From: an uncultured Pelagibacteraceae bacterium
GTDB taxonomy: Bacteria; Pseudomonadota; Alphaproteobacteria; Pelagibacterales; Pelagibacteraceae
DNA length: 64,000 bases
Assembly (NCBI GenBank): GCA_902592675.1
Contig: CACJFJ010000004.1
Coordinates: 1 to 64,000 of the forward strand
Direction: 5' to 3'
The notes under the pieces are model-generated. The model was not told where the DNA came from and ran no database searches. It saw only the letters and a list, made by a program, of their open reading frames with translations. The position numbers and the translations under genes were made by a program. Positions 8,735 through 17,912 of this stretch are shown here, piece by piece (the stretch's first letter is position 1; each line of letters begins with the position of its first letter).

Positions 8735-10570
8735 TTAATCTGCTTCGAATTTTTTAGTATAATCTTTTTTTAAATTTTGATTTTGCTTGTCTTTGTCTAA
8801 TATGCAATTACCTATTATCAAATAATCTAATTCAGTGCCCATAAAACAATTGAAAGCATCCGTTGGTGTATTTACAATTGGTTCACCTCTTACATTAAAC
8901 GACGTATTTACTAAAACAGGACAACCTGTTTTTTCTTTAAACTTTGAAATTAAATCATAATAATATTTGTTAGTATCTTTACTTACTGTTTGGACTCTGG
9001 CAGAATAATCAACATGGGTAACTGCTGGAATTTCTGATCTTTTAATATTCAATTTATCAATACCAAAAAGTTTTTTTTGTTGTTCGGTCATTTCAATTTT
9101 TTTCTCTGATGTAATATTAGCCACTAATAACATATAAGGACTGTCAACACTCATATCAAACCATTTAGTTAAATCTTCTTTTAATATCGAGGGAGCGAAA
9201 GGTCTAAAACTTTCCCTATATTTTACTTTTAAATTTAGGTTTTTTTGCATTTTATCAGATCTCGGGTCACCTAAAATAGATCTTGCACCCAATGCTCTAG
9301 GACCAAACTCCATTCTGCCTTGAAACCATCCAATAGCTTTCTCCTTTGATAACAATTCTGCAGTTTTATTTATTAAACTTTCATAATCTAGGTTTTCATA
9401 ATTAGCTCCAATTGACTTTAATTCTTTTTCAATTTCATTTTGAGAAAATTCAGTTCCTAAATATGAACCCTTCATATCGTCATTAGAATTCGCAACTCTT
9501 GGATTTTGTTGCTCGATATGCCATAGAGCTAAAGCAGCTCCTAGAGAGCCCCCAGCATCTCCAGCAGCTGGTTGTATCCAAATATTATCAAAAATTTTTT
9601 CTTGTAATATTTTTCCATTAGCAACACAATTAAGTGCTACTCCACCAGCCAAACATAAATTATTAATCTTAAATTCTTTTCGAATAGACTTTGCTAAATT
9701 TATCATAATCTCCTCAGTAATCTTTTGTATAGATGCTGCTAGATCCATGTGAAATTGGGTAATGTTTTCACTTTTTGGGTTACGTGGTTTATGACCAAAC
9801 AAAATATTAAACTTTTCGTTAGTCATTGTAAGTCCAGTAGCATAATTAAAATATCTTTGATCTAATCTAAAAGATCCATCACTTTTTATATCAATTAATT
9901 TTTTTATTCTATCTATGTAAATTGGATCTCCATAGGGTGCTAGCCCCATCAATTTGTACTCACCACTATTAACTTTAAATCCTGTGTAATAAGTAAATGC
10001 TGAATAAAGTAGTCCTAAAGAATGTGGAAAATGTATTTCTTTTTTTATTTCCAAATTATTATTTTTACCAATAGCTACAGTAGTCGTTGCCCATTCCCCT
10101 ACTCCATCAGCTGTTAAAACTACTGCTTCATTAAAAGGAGAAGGAAAAAAAGCACTTGCAGCATGACTTAGATGATGATCTGAAAAAAAAATATTTTTAT
10201 CAGATTTATAATTTTCATCATGTTCTTTTAGTTTATTAAATAAAAAATTTTTTTGAAATAATTTTTCTTTAATCCATAATGGCATGGCTTTTGCAAAAGA
10301 AACAAAACCCTTAGGTGCAAAAGCAACATAAGTTTCTAATAATCTTTCAAATTTTAAAAAAGGCTTTTCAAAGAAGACTATTTGATCAACTTTGCTTAAT
10401 CTTAAATTTGAATATTCCAAAACAAATTCAACTGCATTATGAGGATAACTTGGGTCATGTTTTTTCCTAGTGAATCTTTCCTCTTGTGCTGCAGCAATAA
10501 TCTTTCCATCTTTTAAAATACATGCTGCACTGTCATGATAAAATGCTGAAATTCCTAAAATGTATGACAT
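8735..10570 (-). CDS. NodU/CmcH-family carbamoyltransferase
   Basis: O-carbamoyltransferase of 611 residues, the full family length, that would transfer a carbamoyl group from carbamoyl phosphate through an adenylate intermediate. The N-terminal Kae1-like domain shows ILGISAFYHDSAACILKDG, the metal-binding DHHLSHAASAFF (about 132) and LTADGVGEW. Downstream are GGVALNCVANGKI (about 308), FGPRALGARSILGDPR (about 421) and VLVNTSFNVRGEP (about 560). It lies two bases from the upstream SGNH-like gene and six from the downstream one. Such genes act on Nod factors, cephamycin and saxitoxin; the neighbours here point to an envelope glycan or lipid, which is inference. Confidence 0.93.
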   Translation of the reverse strand: MSYILGISAFYHDSAACILKDGKIIAAAQEERFTRKKHDPSYPHNAVEFVLEYSNLRLSKVDQIVFFEKPFLKFERLLETYVAFAPKGFVSFAKAMPLWIKEKLFQKNFLFNKLKEHDENYKSDKNIFFSDHHLSHAASAFFPSPFNEAVVLTADGVGEWATTTVAIGKNNNLEIKKEIHFPHSLGLLYSAFTYYTGFKVNSGEYKLMGLAPYGDPIYIDRIKKLIDIKSDGSFRLDQRYFNYATGLTMTNEKFNILFGHKPRNPKSENITQFHMDLAASIQKITEEIMINLAKSIRKEFKINNLCLAGGVALNCVANGKILQEKIFDNIWIQPAAGDAGGSLGAALALWHIEQQNPRVANSNDDMKGSYLGTEFSQNEIEKELKSIGANYENLDYESLINKTAELLSKEKAIGWFQGRMEFGPRALGARSILGDPRSDKMQKNLNLKVKYRESFRPFAPSILKEDLTKWFDMSVDSPYMLLVANITSEKKIEMTEQQKKLFGIDKLNIKRSEIPAVTHVDYSARVQTVSKDTNKYYYDLISKFKEKTGCPVLVNTSFNVRGEPIVNTPTDAFNCFMGTELDYLIIGNCILDKDKQNQNLKKDYTKKFEAD

Positions 10571-10571
10571 T

Positions 10572-11621
10572 TCAATTTAAATATTTATAAAGTTCAGATG
10601 CAATCTTTTTATTTGAGTCTGGTGAATAATGCACTCCGTCTATATATGACAGAGATGTATCTCCATCCAAAACATGGCCTAAATCAATAATTCCTTTTGC
10701 TAAAGATAACTTTTGGTATTTTTTTTGAAATATTATTTCATTATCTTCAGATAATAATTTACGTATTTGTACACCATGATTTCCAGCCATAGGTTGTAAT
10801 ATTGAGTAGCAATTTATATCAAATTTTTTACAGATCGAGTCCCTAACTGAAATTCTTGTCTCATATAACTTTCCAATGTCTATATTTGAGTCACAGCTAT
10901 CAATTTTAAATATATTATTATTGTTTTCATGTATCCATCTATTAGATCCAAAAATTGAATTAGAAAATTGGACTACGGGTAATGTTAACACCAAATTTTT
11001 AAAAGAATTTTTCCACATTAAAAAAGGTCTCTCAACTAACAAAGAAAAGCTATTATTTAATGCGCCTGCATATTCATAAGATCCGCATCTTTCATTGATA
11101 CCATCAAGAAAAAAGGCAGTATCAATTTTTTTTTGTGTCTCTAAATGATTTATAAATAGGTTATTTTCTTGCTTTGAATAATAATAAGCTCTTCCGTGAT
11201 TATAAACACAATAATTATTACCAAGTAAATTTTGAAGATATTGACCTATTGTTTGAGCGTCAGTAACATTATATCCAAAAGTAGTGCTACCTCCATATAA
11301 GTAAATGAATTTCTTGCAGGTTTGAGGTCTGCTTACTTTTCTGCCATCTTTTTCCGTGAAATTAACAAATTTACCAACTCTATCAGTTTCTGAATGACCT
11401 AAAAAAGGTAGAAATCTAAATTTATCATAATTTTTCCATGTCTCATTATTTAAAATTATTAAATCTTTATTAGATAAATTTAATAATTTTATTTGTTCTT
11501 CTATGTATGTGTGTTTGTTAGAATTAATTTTTGAATAGATGGGCCAAGTTATAACAATAAGAATGTTTAAAATCAAAAAAAGAGATAAAGTGATTAAGAA
11601 TATTAGGGAAAAATTTTTCAA
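10572..11621 (-). CDS. Membrane-anchored SGNH/GDSL-like hydrolase, TTG start
   Basis: Protein of 349 residues with a hydrophobic N-terminus (about 5-28). It carries SGNH-like elements: FIYLYGGSTTFGYNV (block I with Ser in GGST, about 112), FFLDGINER (about 170) and a C-terminal DGVHYSPDSNKKIA containing the Asp-His pair. It is unlike the other SGNH-like protein in this cassette in both sequence and motif form (GGST rather than GDSF). The start used is TTG at 11621, directly after the DUF5989 gene stop (11623). This GGST form commonly accompanies SxtJ/DUF5989/carbamoyltransferase sets. Confidence 0.78.
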   Translation of the reverse strand: MKNFSLIFLITLSLFLILNILIVITWPIYSKINSNKHTYIEEQIKLLNLSNKDLIILNNETWKNYDKFRFLPFLGHSETDRVGKFVNFTEKDGRKVSRPQTCKKFIYLYGGSTTFGYNVTDAQTIGQYLQNLLGNNYCVYNHGRAYYYSKQENNLFINHLETQKKIDTAFFLDGINERCGSYEYAGALNNSFSLLVERPFLMWKNSFKNLVLTLPVVQFSNSIFGSNRWIHENNNNIFKIDSCDSNIDIGKLYETRISVRDSICKKFDINCYSILQPMAGNHGVQIRKLLSEDNEIIFQKKYQKLSLAKGIIDLGHVLDGDTSLSYIDGVHYSPDSNKKIASELYKYLN

Positions 11622-11622
11622 T

Positions 11623-11772
11623 TTAAAATATCGTATAAATAAATGGTGCTACTGCTGAACCCTGAGTTAAAACTATTAGACCCCCAAATAGAAATAAAAC
11701 AATTATAATAGGTAATAACCAATATTTTTTTCTAATTTTCAAAAATTCCCAAAATTCTTTTAAAAAATTCAT
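11623..11772 (-). CDS. DUF5989-family small membrane protein
   Basis: A 49-residue single-span membrane protein, too short for most gene callers. It starts with a basic amphipathic stretch (FLKEFWEFLKIRKKYWLLP), then one membrane segment (about 20-36) and ends in SAVAPFIYTIF, the conserved tail of the DUF5989 family. It starts one base after the SxtJ-like gene stop and ends two bases before the SGNH-like gene start. DUF5989 proteins are found next to SxtJ and carbamoyltransferases in many bacteria and have no known function; a role as a small subunit of the membrane complex is inference. Confidence 0.85.
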   Translation of the reverse strand: MNFLKEFWEFLKIRKKYWLLPIIIVLFLFGGLIVLTQGSAVAPFIYTIF

Positions 11773-11773
11773 T

Positions 11774-12157
11774 TTAAAATTGATTTTTCATTTTACTTTT
11801 TGGACCATCTTTTTCAATCCAATAAGATTTATTTTTATTAAACTTTAAATTTAATAAGTCTTTTCTTAATAATTTCATTAATAGAGCAATCGGTGTTACA
11901 ACTATAAAAAATATTATACCCATGATGAGTGGGGATATTATTTTTCCTAAAAAAATTCCAAATTTAAACCAGAGCTTGTTTAGAGGAGTTAAAACTTTAG
12001 AGTTTAAAGAACCCAAGACGAGAAAAATTAAACAAATTGATAGAGACCATATTCTTATCTCTCCACCAAAAATAAAAGGGTATAATGCTATAATTAAAAA
12101 TACTACAAAAAAAACTAATCCAAAATTTCGATTAGAACTTATTTTAATTTCGCTCAT
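11774..12157 (-). CDS. SxtJ-family membrane protein
   Basis: Membrane protein of 127 residues with three or four hydrophobic segments (about 11-27, 34-48, 66-95). The NRNFGLVFFVVFLIIALYP opening and the PLNKLWFKFGIFLGKI...SPLIMGIIFF middle match the SxtJ family, named from saxitoxin clusters but widespread next to NodU-type carbamoyltransferases and DUF5989. The C-terminus is basic and contains YWIEKDGP. It is first in the minus-strand cassette that continues through DUF5989, SGNH-like, carbamoyltransferase and second SGNH-like genes. Function is unknown; nothing else here suggests toxin synthesis. Confidence 0.85.
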   Translation of the reverse strand: MSEIKISSNRNFGLVFFVVFLIIALYPFIFGGEIRIWSLSICLIFLVLGSLNSKVLTPLNKLWFKFGIFLGKIISPLIMGIIFFIVVTPIALLMKLLRKDLLNLKFNKNKSYWIEKDGPKSKMKNQF

Positions 12158-12251
12158 AAATAAAGATTACGATAATTCTTAAATTTTTTAAAGATTTTTA
12201 AATTAGTTAATGAGACTAGACTCAACAATATAATCATTATAAGATTGAATA

Positions 12252-12377
12252 ATGCAATCACTTATACTCTTGTCTCTTGTAATAGTAATTGGATGGGTAT
12301 TATTTAGACCAATTACTAAAAAAGAACTCGATAGGTATAATAATAAAGATAATTGGCCTGATATGGATTTACATTAA
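12252..12377 (+). CDS. Small single-span membrane protein, 41 residues
   Basis: An ATG at 12252 opens a 41-residue frame with one hydrophobic segment (residues 2-19, LILLSLVIVIGWVLF) and a polar tail rich in Lys, Asp and Asn ending in WPDMDLH. It runs towards the xsc gene and its stop overlaps the xsc stop by four bases. The composition (membrane segment followed by KKELDRYNN) looks like a real small bitopic protein rather than chance. No family is recognised. Support is moderate and rests on the frame, the hydrophobicity and the fit in the gap. Confidence 0.55.
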   Translation: MQSLILLSLVIVIGWVLFRPITKKELDRYNNKDNWPDMDLH

Positions 12378-14158
12378 GAATTCAAAGAGGGTTGTTTCTT
12401 CATATCTTCTTTTTTAATTCCAGCAACTCTTACAGGTTTTTTCATTGCATCTCTTCTAAATGGTTCACCAAGCTCCTGATTTAAAATTACCTCTATAAAT
12501 GTAGTGATACCTTTCTTCTGATCTTCACAGGATTTTTTAATTGCTGCTGTAGTTTCTTCCATTGTTTTAACAGTAACTCCATTTAAACCACATGCGTCAG
12601 CTACTTTTGCAAAACTTAGTTCCGGATCAAGCTCTGTTCCAACAAAGTTGTTATCGAACCAAAGAGTTGTGTTTCTTTTTTCAGCACCCCATTGGTAGTT
12701 TCTAAAAATTACCATTGTTATTGCTGGCCACTCTTCTCTGGCACAAGAACTCATCTCATTCATGCTTATACCAAATGCACCATCTCCCGCAAAACCAATT
12801 ACTGGTGTATCAGGACATCCAATTTTTGCTCCCAAAATAGAAGGGAAACCATAACCACAAGGTCCAAATAAACCTGGGGCTAAATATTTTCTTGGTTTCT
12901 CAAAAGTTGGATAAGCATTACCAATTGCACAATTGTTTCCTATATCACTGGAAATTATTACGTCCTCTGGCATCCCAGCTTGTATAGCTCTCCAGGCTTG
13001 TCTTGGAGACATTCTGTTTTTATCTCTTTCTCTTGCCTCTTTGTTCCACACTGTTCCTTCATCATCTTCCTCATGGTCAAGGCTAGATAATTTTTGTAAC
13101 CAAGCAGATTTTGTTTGGTGAATTAAATCTTTTCTTTTTTGCCTATCAGTGTCTCCTGCATTAGAGGACAACTTCTCTAAAATTTGAGTTGCAACTAACC
13201 TAGCATCTCCACTAATTCCAACTGTAACTTTTTTTGTTAATCCTATCCTATCAGGATTCATATCTACTTGAATTATACTTGCATTCTTTGGCCAATAATC
13301 AATTCCATATCCTGGAAGAGTTGAAAAAGGATTTAATCTTGTTCCCAAAGCTAATACAACATCTGCTTTGGAAATTAATTCCATTGCAGCTTTTGATCCA
13401 TTATATCCTAGTGGACCAACGGCTAATGGATGACTTCCTGGAAAACTATCATTATGTTGATATCCTGAACAAACAGGTGAATCTAATTTTTCTGCAAGTT
13501 TTTTTGTTTCTTCAATCGCACCACCGATTACCACGCCTGCTCCTGATAAAATAACAGGAAATTTTGCATTAGATAGAAGTTTTGCAGCTTTATCTATTGC
13601 TTCGGCACCACCACCTTGTCTCTCAAGTCTAACTATGGGTGGTAAATCAATATCAATAACTTGTGTCCAATAATCTCTTGGCACATTAATTTGTGCTGGA
13701 GCTGATCCTCTTATTGCTTTCTCAATTACTCTATTTAAAACCTCTGCCATTCTAGATGGATCTCTTACTTCTTCTTGATAGCAAACCATATCTTTGAATA
13801 AATTCATCTGTTCAACCTCTTGAAAACCACCCTGACCCATAGTTTTATTCGCAGCTTGAGGTGTTACTAATAACAAAGGTGTGTGATTCCAATAAGCAGT
13901 TTTAATTGGAGTTACTAAACCTGTTATACCTGGCCCATTTTGAGCAATGACCATCGACATTTTACCTGTAGATCTTGTGTAACCGTCAGCAATTAATCCG
14001 CCATTAGTCTCATGGGCAACATCCCAAAATGTTATTCCTGCATCAGGAAAAATATCTGAGATTGGCATAAATGCTGAACCAATTATACCAAAAGCATGTT
14101 CAATGCCGTGCATTTGCAAAACTTTTACAAAAGCTTCTTCTGTTGTCATTTTTGTCAT
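12374..14158 (-). CDS. xsc: Sulfoacetaldehyde acetyltransferase
   Basis: Thiamin-diphosphate enzyme of 594 residues that converts sulfoacetaldehyde and phosphate to acetyl phosphate and sulfite, the key step in taurine and related C2-sulfonate use. The catalytic Glu is in WDVAHETNGG (about 47), the ThDP motif runs from GDGAFGISMNEMSS (about 450) to the Asn in FRNYQWG about 30 residues later, and the sequence has the Xsc-specific NAYPTFEKPRKYLAPGLFGPCGYGF region. It is divergent from suyAB and next to sulfite exporters and aprABM, which would handle the sulfite it makes. Acetolactate synthase is the main alternative but fits less well. Confidence 0.92.
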   Translation of the reverse strand: MTKMTTEEAFVKVLQMHGIEHAFGIIGSAFMPISDIFPDAGITFWDVAHETNGGLIADGYTRSTGKMSMVIAQNGPGITGLVTPIKTAYWNHTPLLLVTPQAANKTMGQGGFQEVEQMNLFKDMVCYQEEVRDPSRMAEVLNRVIEKAIRGSAPAQINVPRDYWTQVIDIDLPPIVRLERQGGGAEAIDKAAKLLSNAKFPVILSGAGVVIGGAIEETKKLAEKLDSPVCSGYQHNDSFPGSHPLAVGPLGYNGSKAAMELISKADVVLALGTRLNPFSTLPGYGIDYWPKNASIIQVDMNPDRIGLTKKVTVGISGDARLVATQILEKLSSNAGDTDRQKRKDLIHQTKSAWLQKLSSLDHEEDDEGTVWNKEARERDKNRMSPRQAWRAIQAGMPEDVIISSDIGNNCAIGNAYPTFEKPRKYLAPGLFGPCGYGFPSILGAKIGCPDTPVIGFAGDGAFGISMNEMSSCAREEWPAITMVIFRNYQWGAEKRNTTLWFDNNFVGTELDPELSFAKVADACGLNGVTVKTMEETTAAIKKSCEDQKKGITTFIEVILNQELGEPFRRDAMKKPVRVAGIKKEDMKKQPSLNS

Positions 14159-14273
14159 TAAAAGGCCCTTTCTAAATTTAAATCTAATAATTTTTTATAA
14201 AACTATTTCTTAATTGTCAGGATTAATATATAAGATTTTTGAAAATTCAAACAAACAAATCGACACTATAAAT

Positions 14274-14558
14274 ATGGCCACTGACATCATAATTCACGAT
14301 AAAAAAGATAATGTTGGGGTTGTCGTTATTGAAAAAATTACTCCAAAACAAGACTGTAAATGCTGGATTATGGAAGATGATAGTTCTACTGATATTCAAT
14401 CAATGGATGAAATACCTTTGGGGCATAAAATTGCAATGATTGATCTTAAGGAGGGTGATACAATCCTTAAGTACGGTCATGATATTGGTAAAGTAGTTAA
14501 ATCAATCAAAAAGGGTGAGCATGTACATGTTCACAATGTAAAAACTAAAAAGTGGTAA
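14274..14558 (+). CDS. suyA: Sulfolactate sulfo-lyase small subunit (UxaA/SAF-domain)
   Basis: SAF-domain protein of 94 residues from the ATG at 14274 (a TTG at 14214 would give 114). With SuyB it would split sulfolactate to pyruvate and sulfite. The sequence [37 protein letters not shown] and the HVHVHNVKT ending are typical of the small half of UxaA-type dehydratases, which includes SuyA and altronate dehydratase. The position beside suyB, xsc, sulfite exporters and aprABM decides for SuyA. The ATG is preferred because the family normally starts close to the NAL-DNV region. Confidence 0.78.
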   Translation: MATDIIIHDKKDNVGVVVIEKITPKQDCKCWIMEDDSSTDIQSMDEIPLGHKIAMIDLKEGDTILKYGHDIGKVVKSIKKGEHVHVHNVKTKKW

Positions 14559-14560
14559 AA

Positions 14561-15727
14561 ATGGAAATTCCAAAAAGTTTTTTAGGTTACAAAAGAGAAA
14601 ATGGTAGAGCAGGAACTAGAAATCATGTTATTATTTTACCAGTTGATGATATATCAAATGCATGTGCTGAGGCAGTATCTAATAACATAAAAGGTACTAT
14701 TGCGCTTCCACACTCATATGGCAGGCTTCAATTTGGTGCAGATTTAGAGTTACATTTTAGAACAATGATTGGAACTGGAAGTAATCCAAATGTGGCTGCT
14801 GTAATTGTAATTGGCATAGAACCAAAGTGGACCAAAAGGATTGTAGATGGAATAGGAAAAACTGGGAAACCTGTAGAAGGATTTCATATAGAACGCACAG
14901 GTGATATTGGAACTGTAATGAAAGCTTCAAAAAAAGCTCAAGAATTTGTAATGTGGGCATCAGAAAAACAAAGAGAAGAATGTCCAATAAGCGATTTGTG
15001 GATTTCAGTTAAATGTGGTGAGTCAGATACTACTTCTGGTCTAGCTTCAAATCCTACTGTAGGTAACTTAATGGATAAGCTTGAACCATTAGGAGTTCAT
15101 TTATGTTTTGGTGAAACTTCAGAACTTACAGGAGCTGAAAAAGTTTGTGCTAATAGAGGTGCAACCAAAGAAGCATCAGAAAAGTTCATGAAAACTTGGA
15201 GTTCATATAATGATTTTATACTTAAGGAGGCAACTGATGATCTTTCTGAAAGTCAACCAACTGCTGGAAATATTGCTGGGGGTTTAACCACTATTGAAGA
15301 AAAAGCATTTGGAAATTTTCAAAAAATTGGAAATTGTAAATTTGTAGATGTACTAGAACCAGCTGAGGAACCAAAAAAAGGAAAAGGTTTATATTTTATG
15401 GATACATCTTCAGCAGCAGCGGAATGCGTAACCTTGCAAGCAGCTGCAGGATTTAATATTCATTTATTCCCAACAGGTCAAGGTAATATAGTTGGAAATC
15501 CAATTGAACCAGTTGTTAAATTAACCGCTAATCCTCTTACTGTAAAAGGAATGGGTGAACACATTGATTGTGACGTATCAAAAATTCTTTCAAGGGAAAT
15601 GAACTTATCTGAAGCTGGAGATAAACTCATCGAAACAACACTAAAAGTGGCTAATGGAAGATTAACATGTGCAGAAGCTTTAGGTCATAGAGAGTTTGTA
15701 ATGACCAAACTTTACAGAAGCGCTTAA
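14561..15727 (+). CDS. suyB: Sulfolactate sulfo-lyase large subunit (UxaA C-terminal type)
   Basis: Large subunit, 388 residues from the ATG at 14561; a GTG at 14552 overlapping suyA is also possible. The UxaA-type signature [14 protein letters not shown] opens the protein, followed by [31 protein letters not shown] (about 150) and [21 protein letters not shown] with possible iron-sulfur cysteines. In the family these enzymes eliminate water or sulfite from hydroxy acids. Adjacency to xsc and the sulfite-oxidation genes supports (R)-sulfolactate as substrate. Altronate or galactarate dehydratase is the alternative but no uronate genes are nearby. Confidence 0.8.
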   Translation: MEIPKSFLGYKRENGRAGTRNHVIILPVDDISNACAEAVSNNIKGTIALPHSYGRLQFGADLELHFRTMIGTGSNPNVAAVIVIGIEPKWTKRIVDGIGKTGKPVEGFHIERTGDIGTVMKASKKAQEFVMWASEKQREECPISDLWISVKCGESDTTSGLASNPTVGNLMDKLEPLGVHLCFGETSELTGAEKVCANRGATKEASEKFMKTWSSYNDFILKEATDDLSESQPTAGNIAGGLTTIEEKAFGNFQKIGNCKFVDVLEPAEEPKKGKGLYFMDTSSAAAECVTLQAAAGFNIHLFPTGQGNIVGNPIEPVVKLTANPLTVKGMGEHIDCDVSKILSREMNLSEAGDKLIETTLKVANGRLTCAEALGHREFVMTKLYRSA

Positions 15728-15742
15728 TAAATTAAAAAAATC

Positions 15743-16810
15743 ATGGTTTATAAAAAGCATCTGGTACTCTTACCAGGTATAATTCTAGCTTTTGTTCTTT
15801 ACAGTCTCTCCCAAGGGTTTAACAATATAATTGGTATTGAATTATTAGGTTACACTCAAAGTCCTATCTCTACAGCAATGATTGCAATTTTGTTAGGAAT
15901 GTTTTTTGGAAATATTTTTAAAGTAAGAGAAAGTTTTCAAAAAGGTTTGGATTTTACAAGGGATTATTTATTAAAACTTGGAATTATTTTTCTTGGAATT
16001 CAATTAAAGCCATTTGAATTTTTAGATTTTAGTAAAATAGCCATACCATTAATTATAATATGCATAATCAGTGTTTTAATAGTAATAAAACTTTTAATTA
16101 AAAAACTAAAAATTCCAACTCGAATGGCATATCTAATTTCAATTGGAAGCACCGTTTGTGGGACTACTGCAATAATGGCAACAGCTCCAGTGATCAAAGC
16201 AAGTAAAAACGAGGTGTCCTATGCAATAGCAAATATCACATTGTTTGGTATTTTATCGATGTTGATATATCCATACTTTGCTAATATTTATTTTGATGAA
16301 GATCCTTTATTAATCGGCCTTTTTTTAGGAACTTCCATCCATGAAACTTCACAAGTTGCTGCTGCTGGATTGATATATGAACAACAGTTCAACAGTCCAG
16401 AGACACTTAATATTTCAACTATCACAAAGCTTATTAGGAATACTTTTTTAATCATAATGATCCCTTTATTTGCACTTTTATATAATCGAGGTAAAGTAGA
16501 AAAAAAAAATTATTCTATCGTAAAAATTTTTCCTTTTTTTGTCTTAGGTTTTATAGGGATGATTTTATTAAGAAACATTGGAGACGAAATATATTCTTCA
16601 AGCACGCATTGGATTGCAAGTGTTGATACAATAAAATCATTTTCAAAAATATTTTTAACAATGGCTATGTCAGCAATAGGTTTGTCTACAAATTTGAGAG
16701 ATATAATAAGTATGGGATATAAACCATTTATAGTTGGATTTATAGCAATGTTAACAGTTGGAATTGTAAGTATTATAACTATTGAAAGTTATCTTAAATT
16801 TTTTACTTAG
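15743..16810 (+). CDS. YeiH/PSE-family putative sulfate exporter
   Basis: Membrane protein of 355 residues with about ten hydrophobic segments. It carries family features FTRDYLLKLGIIFLGIQL (about 73), SIGSTVCGTTAIMATAPVIKA (about 134, the central conserved loop) and GTSIHETSQVAAAG (about 197). This family (COG2855) is annotated as sulfate exporters from gene context. It follows suyB by 15 bases on the same strand, so it would export sulfite or sulfate released by SuyAB/Xsc. It overlaps the TauE-like gene tail to tail by eight bases. Confidence 0.88.
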   Translation: MVYKKHLVLLPGIILAFVLYSLSQGFNNIIGIELLGYTQSPISTAMIAILLGMFFGNIFKVRESFQKGLDFTRDYLLKLGIIFLGIQLKPFEFLDFSKIAIPLIIICIISVLIVIKLLIKKLKIPTRMAYLISIGSTVCGTTAIMATAPVIKASKNEVSYAIANITLFGILSMLIYPYFANIYFDEDPLLIGLFLGTSIHETSQVAAAGLIYEQQFNSPETLNISTITKLIRNTFLIIMIPLFALLYNRGKVEKKNYSIVKIFPFFVLGFIGMILLRNIGDEIYSSSTHWIASVDTIKSFSKIFLTMAMSAIGLSTNLRDIISMGYKPFIVGFIAMLTVGIVSIITIESYLKFFT

Positions 16811-17888
16811 CAGGTTTAACAAAATATTTTTTTCTTAAATTGGACAAAAATCTTCTTATAAATGCAGCAGCAATACCTAGACAAACTGCAAACATAATTG
16901 AAAATAATCCATAAAAAAACGGCATATCCTTAGAAAACTCTTGAATAAATTTTGAGAAAAAATTTAATTCTAAATTTTCTAATTTAGAAACACCATTTTG
17001 AATTTTGTCAGCAAAAAAAGTATCATAAGCTATAGCTATACCAACTACTAACAATAAAATTGCTAATAAGGCTTTTAAACCAGAGCTATCTATATTTTCT
17101 CCCAATTTTTGACCCACCTGAACTCCGATTATTGAACCTACAACCAACATAACAACTAACATTAAATCGATAGAACCATAATTAAAAGAATGTAAAAAAG
17201 TAACTATAACGCTTACAAAGATAGTTACAAATAGTGAGGTACCAGGAACTAATCTTGTTGGCATTTTTATAATGTAAATCATTGCAGGAACTAATATAAA
17301 TGCTCCACCTATACCCATTATAGCTGCAATAAATCCAACAGCTAATCCAATTATTATTGGTGTGAATATACTTTCATATAATTTTGATTTAGGAAACCTC
17401 ATTCTTAGAGGGAGGCCATGTATCCAATAATGAACATGTAGTTTTTTTTTTTCTACAACATTTTTTTTTGCTTTATCAATTTCTCCTAAGCTTTCTACAA
17501 GCATGAGGGTACCTATTATCGCTAGAATGTACATGTAAGCCAAAGAAATTACTGTATCAATTTTTCCTATACCCTTAAAATAAGTAAATGTATAAATACC
17601 TAAAGCGGTTCCAATCGAACCACCAATTACGATCATAAAACCCATTTTGTAATCTAGAGTATTTTTTAACCAATGAGTAGTAGATCCCGATACTGATGTT
17701 GCTAAAATATTATTAGCTTCATTTGCAACAGCATAAGCAGGAGGAACTCCTAGAAAAATTAAGAAAGGTGTCATTAAAAATCCACCACCTACACCAAAAA
17801 GACCAGACAAAACTCCAACTAAGGCACTTAATAATAAAATTTCAATTGGATTTATAAATACTTGGGCGATTGGTAAAAAGACATCCAT
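16803..17888 (-). CDS. TauE/SafE-family sulfite (anion) exporter
   Basis: Membrane protein of 361 residues with about eight to ten hydrophobic segments and the duplicated TauE/SafE motifs: GVLSGLFGVGGGFLMTPFLIFLG-type near residue 22 and GFIAAIMGIGGAFILVPAMI near residue 200. TauE-type proteins export sulfite or sulfoacetate in sulfonate degraders. The C-terminus (about 300-361) is an extension with one more membrane segment and a basic end (RRFLSNLRKKYFVKPAK). Its neighbours (suyAB, xsc, aprABM) support a sulfite role. A 44-residue membrane protein frame lies directly upstream. Confidence 0.9.
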   Translation of the reverse strand: MDVFLPIAQVFINPIEILLLSALVGVLSGLFGVGGGFLMTPFLIFLGVPPAYAVANEANNILATSVSGSTTHWLKNTLDYKMGFMIVIGGSIGTALGIYTFTYFKGIGKIDTVISLAYMYILAIIGTLMLVESLGEIDKAKKNVVEKKKLHVHYWIHGLPLRMRFPKSKLYESIFTPIIIGLAVGFIAAIMGIGGAFILVPAMIYIIKMPTRLVPGTSLFVTIFVSVIVTFLHSFNYGSIDLMLVVMLVVGSIIGVQVGQKLGENIDSSGLKALLAILLLVVGIAIAYDTFFADKIQNGVSKLENLELNFFSKFIQEFSKDMPFFYGLFSIMFAVCLGIAAAFIRRFLSNLRKKYFVKPAK

Positions 17889-17912
17889 TTCAAAAAAAAA
17901 GAACTTAAACTC

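Noticed and set aside
11774-12157. Saxitoxin biosynthesis suggested by the SxtJ-like protein
   Set aside because: SxtJ is a widespread membrane family; no saxitoxin core enzymes are present.
11922-12182. 86-residue plus-strand frame opposite the SxtJ-like gene
   Set aside because: It is antisense to a well-supported gene and has no recognisable features.
12158-12251. Imperfect palindrome TGAGACTAGACTCA upstream of the 41-residue frame
   Set aside because: Short, with mismatches, and not repeated elsewhere in the window; no function can be supported.
12933-13554. Two plus-strand frames opposite xsc
   Set aside because: They are antisense shadows of a strongly conserved enzyme gene.
14274-15727. 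Altronate dehydratase as the role of the UxaA-type pair
   Set aside because: The pair sits between sulfonate and sulfite genes with no uronate genes, so sulfolactate sulfo-lyase is more likely; not fully excluded.
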